From: an uncultured Rikenellaceae bacterium
GTDB taxonomy: Bacteria > Bacteroidota > Bacteroidia > Bacteroidales > Rikenellaceae
Length of the DNA: 8,365 bases
NCBI GenBank assembly: GCA_949284665.1
Contig: CASDWR010000161.1
Location: 1 to 8,365, forward strand
Direction: 5' to 3'
Part shown: piece by piece, positions 1 to 6,094 of the stretch
How positions within the stretch are numbered: the first letter of the stretch is position 1
How the letters are laid out: each line of letters begins with the position of its first letter
The notes under the pieces: generated by a model
Told to the model about the DNA's origin: nothing
The model's input: only the letters and a program-made list of their open reading frames with translations
Database searches by the model: none
Position numbers and translations under genes: made by a program

Positions 1-560
1 AGAATGCACGGCTTTCCTGGACACAGGTAGAAACAGGATCGGCGATCACCTGGAAATATCCGAGTTGCATATTGGCCGGAGACAACAGTGTCGGAGAATT
101 TTATTCGGTCGCGTTGACGAATAACTTCCAACAAGCCGATACGGGAACGAAGATGATCCATTTGGGACGCAATACGCGGAGTCGGATCGTCTCGAAAGGG
201 ATCTCCGCCGGACAGAGCCAGAACAGTTATCGAGGACTGGTAAGGGTGAGCGGCAAAGCCGATAATGCCCGAAATTATTCGCAATGCGATTCGTTGCTGA
301 TCGGCGACAAGTGCGGTGCTCATACCTTCCCCACGATTGATGTACGCAATGCGAGCGGAGTGGTGGAACACGAGGCCACGACATCCAAAATCAATGAGGA
401 ACAACTTTTTTACTGCAACCAACGGGGAATTTCCACAGAGGATGCGGTGGGATTGATTGTCAATGGATATGCCCGGGAGGTATTGAACAAATTGCCGATG
501 GAATTTGCGGTGGAAGCGCAAAAGCTGTTGGCGATGCAGCTGGAAGGGACGGTCGGATAG
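1..560 (+). CDS. sufB: SufB, Fe-S cluster assembly scaffold (C-terminal part, 5' end cut)
   Basis: SufB is the main scaffold subunit of the cytoplasmic SufBCD complex, on which Fe-S clusters are built from SufS-derived sulfur. The reading frame enters from the left edge (first full codon at base 3) and gives 185 residues, about the last 40% of a roughly 480-residue protein. It opens with [18 protein letters not shown], a highly conserved SufB stretch. Known key residues are present: the Cys matching E. coli C405 is in QCDS (bases 285-287), and the EHE triad matching E432-H433-E434 is at bases 366-374. The spacing between these (27 residues) and the distance from Cys to the C-terminus (90 residues) match E. 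coli as I recall it. The last residues, [19 protein letters not shown], are also typical. The stop is TAG at 558-560. It is first of the suf genes in view and has no visible defect. The identification is secure. Confidence 0.97.
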   Translation, partial: NARLSWTQVETGSAITWKYPSCILAGDNSVGEFYSVALTNNFQQADTGTKMIHLGRNTRSRIVSKGISAGQSQNSYRGLVRVSGKADNARNYSQCDSLLIGDKCGAHTFPTIDVRNASGVVEHEATTSKINEEQLFYCNQRGISTEDAVGLIVNGYAREVLNKLPMEFAVEAQKLLAMQLEGTVG

Positions 561-584
561 CGATTGGCAGAGAGGTATGAGAAG

Positions 585-1157
585 ATGAAGGTTGTCGTTT
601 TGAATGGAAGTCCCCGTCGTAACGGATTGGTGTCGCAAATGCTTGAGGAAGTGGTTGCGGGATTGCCTGTCGGGGTTGAGGTGGAGACTTTTTTCATTCA
701 CGACTTGCTGGTCGGAACGTGTATGGGGTGTATGAGATGCCGGTCGTTACGGCATTGTGTATTGCCCGAGGATGATGCACATCGCGTAGCAGAGGCGATT
801 CTCGGAGCCGATGGATTAATCGTCGGATCACCTTGCTACTGGGGTAACATGAGCGGTGAACTGAAAGTGTTGTTCGATCGTATGGTCTATGCCTTGATGG
901 GGGAGCGTACGAACGGTTTGCCTGTCCCGTTGCACAAGGGCAAACGGGTCGTGATGATCTCCACATGCAATACGGTTTATCCGTTCAGCGTGTGGTTCCA
1001 TCAAACGAGTGGTGTGTTCCGTGCCTTGCGGGAGATCTTCCGCTGGAGCGGTTTCCGGATCGCCGGAACCTTGGGGAAAAGCGGATGTCGGGAACATCCG
1101 GAACTAACACCGCGTGAAATTAGAAAATGTAAAAATTTGGCGAAAAAAATATGTTGA
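585..1157 (+). CDS. Iron-sulfur flavoprotein-like NAD(P)H-dependent oxidoreductase within the suf operon
   Basis: Predicted 190-residue flavodoxin-fold protein of the NADPH-dependent FMN reductase/WrbA superfamily. Visible features: an N-terminal beta strand and FMN phosphate loop, LNGSPRRNG (residues 6-14); a compact cysteine motif C46-x2-C49-x2-C52-x5-C58; and GSPCYWGNMSGELKVLFDR (81-99), the usual flavin-contact segment of this family. In characterised archaeal ISF proteins the compact cysteine motif binds a 4Fe-4S cluster that exchanges electrons with FMN, and here spacing and position (near residue 47) agree well. The ATG at 585 is preferred: it has an AGAGAGG ribosome-binding site 9 nt upstream and begins MKVVVLNGS directly, whereas an in-frame TTG at 564 adds an unconserved tail. 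It lies 24 nt after sufB and overlaps sufC by 7 nt, so it is very probably co-transcribed with suf. A role in supplying electrons for cluster assembly is inference. It could instead be a general quinone or flavin reductase. Confidence 0.85.
   Translation: MKVVVLNGSPRRNGLVSQMLEEVVAGLPVGVEVETFFIHDLLVGTCMGCMRCRSLRHCVLPEDDAHRVAEAILGADGLIVGSPCYWGNMSGELKVLFDRMVYALMGERTNGLPVPLHKGKRVVMISTCNTVYPFSVWFHQTSGVFRALREIFRWSGFRIAGTLGKSGCREHPELTPREIRKCKNLAKKIC
1143..1157 (+). other. A7 run and ATGTTGA stop-start overlap joining the flavoprotein gene and sufC
   Basis: Seven adenines (1143-1149) lie directly before the sufC ATG at 1151, and the flavoprotein stop TGA is at 1155-1157. The arrangement fits termination-reinitiation coupling, and the A-rich leader is typical of Bacteroidota starts. 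A -1 slip within the A run would move ribosomes from the flavoprotein frame into the sufC frame (reading AAT then ATG). Coupling is the simpler reading; slippage is only a possibility. Confidence 0.5.
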
Positions 1158-1900
1158 GCGTTAAGAATCTACACGCATCGGTCGAGGGCAAGGAGATCCT
1201 TCGCGGAATCGATTTTGAAGTAAAGGAAGGCGAAGTGCATGCCATTATGGGCCCGAACGGGTCGGGGAAAAGTACGTTCGCATCCGTGCTAGCCGGTCAT
1301 AACCGATATGAGGTGACTGCCGGGGAGGTGGTATACGACGGAATGAATTTGCTCGATATGTCCATTGAAGAGCGGGCAAGAGCAGGATTGTTCCTGGGCT
1401 TCCAGTATCCGGTGGAGATTCCCGGTGTGAGCATGGCCAACTTTATGAGAATGGCTGTTAACGAACGTCGTAAATGGTTGGGTCAAGAACCTTTGACGGC
1501 AGCGGAGTTTTTGCGCTTGATGCGTGAGAAGAGTGCGATCGTCGAATTGGACAGCAAACTTACTTCACGTGCAGTGAATGAAGGTTTCTCTGGCGGAGAG
1601 AAGAAAAAGAACGAGATATTCCAGATGGCAATGCTGGCACCGCGGCTGGCATTGCTGGATGAGACCGACAGTGGCCTCGACATCGATGCATTGCGTATCG
1701 TGGCCACCGGGGTGGACCGTTTGCGCAGACCGGACAATGCAACCGTGCTGATTACGCATTATCAACGATTGCTGGATTATATCCGACCCGATTTCGTGCA
1801 TGTGCTCTACAACGGCAAAATCATCTATTCGGGTGGCAGCGAACTCGCTCAGAGACTCGAAAAAGAGGGGTACGATTGGTTGATCAACGATTGTAAATAG
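1151..1900 (+). CDS. sufC: SufC, ABC-type ATPase of the SufBCD complex
   Basis: Cytoplasmic ABC ATPase that dimerises on SufB-SufD and drives the conformational changes needed for cluster assembly. It has no membrane partner despite its ABC fold. At 249 residues it is the standard length. Visible motifs: Walker A GPNGSGKST (34-42, Lys40); Q-loop region FQYP (84-87); signature FSGGEKKKNE (146-155); Walker B with catalytic Glu171 in LLDETDSGLD; and H-loop His203 in ITHYQR. These positions coincide with the E. coli numbering (K40, E171, H203). The C-terminus, YDWLINDCK, is SufC-like. The ATG at 1151 overlaps the stop of the upstream flavoprotein gene (ATGTTGA), which suggests translational coupling. 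sufD begins 17 nt after the stop. No lesion is visible. Confidence 0.98.
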   Translation: MLSVKNLHASVEGKEILRGIDFEVKEGEVHAIMGPNGSGKSTFASVLAGHNRYEVTAGEVVYDGMNLLDMSIEERARAGLFLGFQYPVEIPGVSMANFMRMAVNERRKWLGQEPLTAAEFLRLMREKSAIVELDSKLTSRAVNEGFSGGEKKKNEIFQMAMLAPRLALLDETDSGLDIDALRIVATGVDRLRRPDNATVLITHYQRLLDYIRPDFVHVLYNGKIIYSGGSELAQRLEKEGYDWLINDCK

Positions 1901-1917
1901 GATAACCGAAGCCAGCC

Positions 1918-2916
1918 ATGAGAGAGATTGATGCCTTGAAAAAGGAGACGTACCGAATCGTTCTGAATGGTCGGAAGTCTGCGGAGGGATTGCAGGTTAC
2001 TTCCGAAGGTGTAGTGTACGGCATTGTACGGGGCGATGGCGGGCGCTATCGTGAACTGTTTGCCCGTCTTGGAGTTTCGGAAGGTGATTGGGTGGTTTGT
2101 ATTCCTGATGGAGTTGTAGTCGAAAGACCTTTTTTTGTCGAATATGAAGATTCGATGGCTGAGGGGAAACACGGTGTGGCAATGCTCGGAAAGGATGCGC
2201 GGGCGACCCTGTTCGGTGTGGCAGAAAAAATCGAAGACGAACGATCGGAGATCGTACGTGAGATTTTTGTGGGGGCTGGAGCCACGTTGCAATTGCAGGA
2301 GCTGTATGCTCCGGGAGCAGACAGGATTTTGGTATCCGAAACCCGGAGTGTAGTGGGCAATGGAGGCCGAATGGAGACAGTATTTGCCGTATTGGGCGAG
2401 GGGAACTCGAATGTGTCGTATGTCACGGACCTCGCTGAACCCAATGCCGGGAGTACTCTCTACGGCCTGTTTATGGCGGCATCTTCCGAAAATGTCGGTA
2501 TCGGAGTCCGGATCGACCATTCGGTTTCCGACTGTCGGAGTGAAGCGTTGATAAAAGGGATAGCATCGGGAAATGCACGCGGTGAATTTAAGGGACATGT
2601 CTATGTGGCCCCGGATGCCCAGCGGACAGAAGCCTACCAGCAAAGTCGGAATCTTGTGTTGAACGATACGGCACGCATTACCACCATGCCGCAGTTGGAG
2701 ATCTATGCCGATGATGTCCGTTGCAGCCATGGAGCGACTGTGGGCCAACTGGATGCCGATGCGATCTATTATATGAGGCAACGCGGATTGAGTTTGGATG
2801 AGGCGCGTCGTTTGCAGATGACCGGATTCGTGAATGATATCATATCGCGTTGCGGAGAGGGCCATTTCAGCGAAGAGGTGCGCTCTTTGGCGGCAGCTAA
2901 AATCGAAAAACTTTGA
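1918..2916 (+). CDS. sufD: SufD, Fe-S cluster assembly scaffold subunit (short form)
   Basis: SufD is the SufB paralogue that pairs with SufB and SufC and is linked to iron entry into the nascent cluster. The C-terminal core carries the diagnostic DDVRCSHGATVGQLD segment (265-279), with C269 and H271 matching E. coli C358 and H360, then AIYYMRQRGLS (282-292) as in other SufB/SufD proteins. The beta-helix middle (roughly 110-265) includes GNSNVSYVTDL and GEFKGHVYV. At 332 residues it is about 90-120 shorter than the usual 420-450, and the deficit is in the N-terminal helical domain, which here is only about 90 residues. No frameshift is evident: the frame is open throughout and the first residues (MREIDALKKETYRIVLNG) read directly into the core. 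ATG 1918 follows sufC by 17 nt. The TGA is 2 nt before the sufS ATG. Family assignment is secure; the effect of the short N-terminus is unknown. Confidence 0.95.
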   Translation: MREIDALKKETYRIVLNGRKSAEGLQVTSEGVVYGIVRGDGGRYRELFARLGVSEGDWVVCIPDGVVVERPFFVEYEDSMAEGKHGVAMLGKDARATLFGVAEKIEDERSEIVREIFVGAGATLQLQELYAPGADRILVSETRSVVGNGGRMETVFAVLGEGNSNVSYVTDLAEPNAGSTLYGLFMAASSENVGIGVRIDHSVSDCRSEALIKGIASGNARGEFKGHVYVAPDAQRTEAYQQSRNLVLNDTARITTMPQLEIYADDVRCSHGATVGQLDADAIYYMRQRGLSLDEARRLQMTGFVNDIISRCGEGHFSEEVRSLAAAKIEKL

Positions 2917-2918
2917 CA

Positions 2919-4142
2919 ATGAGAATATTCGATCTTGAAGAAATACGGCGTGATTTTCCCATACTCTCGCGCCAGGTATACGGTAAACCTTTGGTTTATC
3001 TGGATAATGCGGCTACAGCACAGAAACCGCGTTGTGTGTTGGATGCGGTCATGCGACTTTACAGCGAGACGAATGCGAATGTCCATCGCGGAATTCATTT
3101 TTTGTCGGAGCAGTGTACCGAGATGTATGAACAGGCACGTGAAAGGGTGCGATCATTTGTCAATGCCGCATCTTCCGAGGAGATCGTGTTTACTTCCGGT
3201 GCAACGGCCGGAATGAATGCTGTGGCATACAGCTATGGGGAATTGGCATTCGGACGCGGCGACAATATCGTTGTCAGCGAGATGGAGCATCATTCGAATA
3301 TCGTACCCTGGCAGATCGTATGCCAGAGAAAAGGGGTGGAAATTCGGGTGCTGCCGTTTGACGACCGTGGCGAATTGGAAATCGATCGGTTGCCGGAGCT
3401 AATCGACGGCAGGACCAGAATCGTTGCTGTTACACAGGCATCGAATGTGCTTGGAACCCGACCGGATGTGAGAAAGATTGTGGAAATAGCACATTCCATC
3501 GGAGTCCCGGTTGCCGTGGATGGATGCCAGGGAGTGGTACATGGAGGGGTCGATGTACAGGCTTTGGGGTGTGACTTTTATGTTTTTTCGGGTCACAAAC
3601 TCTACGGTCCCAATGGAACGGGTGTGCTGTATGCCCGTCGTGAGTGGCTCGAGAAGATGCCTCCATTCATGGGGGGTGGAGATATGGTGGCGAACGTGTC
3701 GTTTGACAGGACCGTATTTGCTGATTTACCCCTTAAGTTCGAGGCCGGTACGGCCAATTATGCCGGTGCCGTGGGACTGGGGGAGGCGATCGAGTATTAC
3801 CGACAGTTCGATCCGAAGGATGTGGAAGCACATGAACGCACCTTGTCGGTTTATGCGGCCGAACGGTTGGAAAAGATCGACGGCATGAAGATTTACGGCA
3901 CAACATGCGACAAATGCAGTATCTTGTCATTCAATGTAGAGGGGGTGCATCACTCCGATTTGGGGATGATTTTGGATAAACTCGGCGTCGCGGTACGGTC
4001 CGGTGCACATTGTGCCGATCCGGTGATGAACCATTATGGTGTGCAGGGAATGTGTCGTGCGTCGTTCGCTTTTTACAATACCATGGCCGAAGCGGATGCC
4101 CTCGTTGAAGGGGTGAAGCGTGCGGTCGACATGTTGAGATAA
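2919..4142 (+). CDS. sufS: SufS, type II PLP-dependent cysteine desulfurase
   Basis: Removes sulfur from L-cysteine, giving alanine and an enzyme persulfide that feeds the SufBCD scaffold. The predicted protein has 407 residues, normal for SufS. Visible active-site residues: His124 in EMEHHSN (stacks on PLP), Asp201 and Gln204 in VDGCQG, the PLP lysine Lys227 in SGHKLYGP, the catalytic Cys365 in RSGAHCADP (the RSGxHC pattern defines type II enzymes), and Arg380 in CRASF. All are offset by +1 from E. coli SufS (H123, D200, Q203, K226, C364, R379). One departure is Cys203, where Ala is usual beside the PLP aspartate. The start is ATG 2919, 2 nt after the sufD stop; an in-frame TTG at 2913 overlaps sufD and is less likely. 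Type II enzymes are normally stimulated by SufE or SufU, and neither is in this window. Confidence 0.97.
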   Translation: MRIFDLEEIRRDFPILSRQVYGKPLVYLDNAATAQKPRCVLDAVMRLYSETNANVHRGIHFLSEQCTEMYEQARERVRSFVNAASSEEIVFTSGATAGMNAVAYSYGELAFGRGDNIVVSEMEHHSNIVPWQIVCQRKGVEIRVLPFDDRGELEIDRLPELIDGRTRIVAVTQASNVLGTRPDVRKIVEIAHSIGVPVAVDGCQGVVHGGVDVQALGCDFYVFSGHKLYGPNGTGVLYARREWLEKMPPFMGGGDMVANVSFDRTVFADLPLKFEAGTANYAGAVGLGEAIEYYRQFDPKDVEAHERTLSVYAAERLEKIDGMKIYGTTCDKCSILSFNVEGVHHSDLGMILDKLGVAVRSGAHCADPVMNHYGVQGMCRASFAFYNTMAEADALVEGVKRAVDMLR

Positions 4143-4214
4143 TCGCGGCGTGTCGTGTCCCCCGTACGAGGAATGGGCGGCGGCAGGATCGAGATGCGAT
4201 AAAATAGATGAAAG

Positions 4215-4907
4215 ATGCCTTTTGTAGTACTCGAAGGATTGGACGGAGCCGGTAAGTCGACTCAGGTTTCGTTGTTGAAAAAGATGTTTGCCGAACGGGG
4301 GGTGGAGACGGAATATCTCCATTTCCCGCGGTTCGACGCGTCCGTATACGGAGAGATGATTGCTCGTTTTTTGCGTGGTGAATTCGGATCGGCCGATGAG
4401 GTGAGTCCTTATCTGGTTGCATTGCTTTTTGCCGGAGATCGGGCGGATGCCGCCCGGATGATCCGCGGATGGCTCGATCAGGGCAAGTTCGTGATACTTG
4501 ACCGATACGTCTATTCCAATATCGGATATCAGTGCGCAAAGGTGGCGGATCCGGTTGCGCGTCGTAACTTGAAAGAGTGGATATGGAGGCTTGAATTCGA
4601 ACGATTCGGTATCCCGAAACCCGATCTTTCGCTCTTTCTGGATGTGCCTTTCGAATTCACGTCCCGCAAATTGTCTGCTCAACGGAGCGGTGACGATCGT
4701 GAATATCTCAAAGGAGTCAGCGATATCCATGAAGTATCGCTCGAATTGCAGCGAAGAGTTCGTGAGGTCTACCTTGAGGCGGCTGCCGAGGATGGAGCAT
4801 TGCGGGTGATCGACTGTTCCGACGGCAAGGGGTTGATGGCTCCGGCCGATGCTATTTTTGAAAAGATCGAAAGAGAAATAGAACCATTGATCGAAACCCT
4901 GAAATAA
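4215..4907 (+). CDS. tmk: Thymidylate kinase (dTMP kinase)
   Basis: Phosphorylates dTMP to dTDP with ATP, an essential cytoplasmic step in dTTP synthesis. The 230-residue protein has the P-loop EGLDGAGKST (7-16, Lys14), FPRFD (38-42) in the dTMP-binding region, the LFAGDRADAA helix (71-80), the DRY motif (96-98) followed by VYSNIGYQ, and PDLSLFLDVP (136-145), the strand before the lid. The lid segment (150-165) contains several Arg and Lys residues. FPRFD in place of the more common TREPG suggests the second bacterial Tmk subfamily seen in Bacteroidota, closer to the eukaryotic-type layout; that placement is from memory. It starts at ATG 4215 because an ATG at 4208 is in another frame and soon stops. 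It follows sufS by 72 nt with an AT-rich leader just before the start, and I saw no clear promoter or terminator in that gap. The next gene begins 13 nt after its TAA. Confidence 0.95.
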   Translation: MPFVVLEGLDGAGKSTQVSLLKKMFAERGVETEYLHFPRFDASVYGEMIARFLRGEFGSADEVSPYLVALLFAGDRADAARMIRGWLDQGKFVILDRYVYSNIGYQCAKVADPVARRNLKEWIWRLEFERFGIPKPDLSLFLDVPFEFTSRKLSAQRSGDDREYLKGVSDIHEVSLELQRRVREVYLEAAAEDGALRVIDCSDGKGLMAPADAIFEKIEREIEPLIETLK

Positions 4908-4920
4908 CAGATAAGTAAGA

Positions 4921-6021
4921 ATGAAGAGAGAGAAATTAAGGAAGATCGCCACTGCCTGTCGGTTGATATTGGCTGCGGTTTTTATATTTTCCGGTTTTGT
5001 AAAAACGATCGACCCCTGGGGAACTGCCATTAAGATAGAAGAGTATTGCAACAGTTTCGGAATGGAGTGGTTGGTGCCGTACGATACGGTGTTGGCAATT
5101 TGGTTGTGTGCTGCGGAGTTGATGATGGGCTGTATGTTGCTGTTCAAGGTGCGCATTCGTTTGATCTCGATTTTCGCCGTATTGACCATGTCATTCTTCA
5201 CTCTTCTGACATTAGTCATAGCCATTTGGAATCCGTTGGATGACTGCGGTTGTTTCGGCGAGGCGATTAAAATGAAAAACTGGTACTCTTTTCTGAAGAA
5301 TCTTGTCTTGTTGCCGATGAGCATTACGGTGTGGTACGAGGCGCGTGACCGTCGTATCTTCCCTTTCACGCGTCGGGAGATTATCTGTACGTTTTTGTTT
5401 GCGGCGATGGCTGGCGGATTGGGGGCGTACTGCTGGCGACATTTGCCGCTGATAGACATGTTGCCCTACAAAAAGGGTGTCGATTTGACGCGGGATGTAT
5501 TGTGTACCGATTGCCTGGAGGGAACCACCCGTCTGGTCTATGCCGATAAACTAAATGGCGGTGAGGTGGAATTTGAAGTCACCGACACTACCTGGTACGA
5601 TACCACTCGTTGGGAATATCTCAGGACGGTTACGCCTTTCGACAACGTTACGCCTGAGATGTTGGAGAACGATTTTGCCATTTACGATGGCGACGAAAAT
5701 ATAACTGCACGGTTGCTCGACTATTCTGGGACGACCTATATGATATGCGTTCGGGAGATAGAGGCGCTGGATCGCAAATGCGAACAACGTTTTGCGCGTA
5801 TTGCCCGTCGAGGGACCAAAAGGGGCGCTCAGGTTTTTTGTCTTACCTCTGAACTGTCGGGTGAAATACCGGAACGTATTGCATTTGATGGATATGAAGT
5901 TGCCTGTTATCGGATGCCCCAGAAAGTATTGAGTCTTCTCATGCGGGCCGATCTGGGGCTTGTCGAGGTTCGTGATGGCGTAATTGTTCGGAAACGGACC
6001 TGCTGGGATGCTGAAGAGTAA
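4921..6021 (+). CDS. DoxX/MauE-like polytopic membrane protein (BT_3928-type), possible thiol-redox role
   Basis: A 366-residue membrane protein resembling the DoxX-family proteins annotated as BT_3928 family in Bacteroidota; function is not established. The N-terminus has a DoxX-like first helix (about 12-30) ending FSGFVKTIDPWGTAIKIEEY, then helices near 53-75, 80-103, 123-138 and 153-172. Between helices 3 and 4 lies DDCGCFGEAI, with C109 and C111, a CxC pair typical of MauE/DoxX-like proteins tied to disulfide chemistry. The soluble C-terminal half (about 180-366) begins near a CxxC (C195, C198 in CTDC). It ends with a strand pattern, LGLVEVRDGVIVRKR (345-359), that resembles the end of a thioredoxin fold, but with no CxxC where thioredoxin would have it. 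ATG 4921 is 13 nt after tmk, so co-transcription is likely. Family placement is fairly sure; the redox role is inferred from the cysteines. Confidence 0.8.
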   Translation: MKREKLRKIATACRLILAAVFIFSGFVKTIDPWGTAIKIEEYCNSFGMEWLVPYDTVLAIWLCAAELMMGCMLLFKVRIRLISIFAVLTMSFFTLLTLVIAIWNPLDDCGCFGEAIKMKNWYSFLKNLVLLPMSITVWYEARDRRIFPFTRREIICTFLFAAMAGGLGAYCWRHLPLIDMLPYKKGVDLTRDVLCTDCLEGTTRLVYADKLNGGEVEFEVTDTTWYDTTRWEYLRTVTPFDNVTPEMLENDFAIYDGDENITARLLDYSGTTYMICVREIEALDRKCEQRFARIARRGTKRGAQVFCLTSELSGEIPERIAFDGYEVACYRMPQKVLSLLMRADLGLVEVRDGVIVRKRTCWDAEE

Positions 6022-6094
6022 GGGTCGATAGCCGGCAGGGTGGCACGATTTTGGTACGTCTTTCGGGTTGAAAATGTTTCAACCTAAAGACGAT

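Noticed and set aside
46..384. Minus-strand open frame opposite sufB.
   Set aside because: Its Arg- and Ser-rich translation has no recognisable motif, and the + strand is clearly SufB.
564..584. TTG at 564 as the start of the flavoprotein gene.
   Set aside because: It adds seven residues before the conserved MKVVVLNGS and is not preceded by a ribosome-binding site, whereas ATG 585 has AGAGAGG at a suitable distance.
2241..2254. Small inverted repeat CGATC-GGA-GATCG.
   Set aside because: It lies inside sufD coding sequence, is only 5 bp per arm, and similar GATCG pieces recur across the window as ordinary codon pairs.
1918..2916. SufD as a frameshifted pseudogene because of its short length.
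   Set aside because: The frame is uninterrupted, the start is properly spaced after sufC, and the active-site C269/H271 segment is intact. It is a short form, not a broken gene.
1849..2919. A 356-codon open frame on the minus strand opposite sufD.
   Set aside because: It mirrors sufD almost exactly, and its protein is of odd composition (rich in His, Arg, Ser and Ile) with no recognisable motif. The + strand carries an unmistakable SufD.
3927..5459. A 510-codon open frame on the minus strand opposite the end of sufS, tmk and the start of the DoxX-like gene.
   Set aside because: It lies antisense to three conserved genes, crosses their boundaries, and its translation shows no recognisable domain or family motif. 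It is best explained as a by-product of codon use on the + strand.
6022..6073. Possible promoter or terminator between the DoxX-like gene and the RND adaptor.
   Set aside because: I saw no TAnnTTTG/TTTG Bacteroidota promoter pair with proper spacing and no stable hairpin followed by a T run; TACGTCTTTCG is only a weak resemblance.
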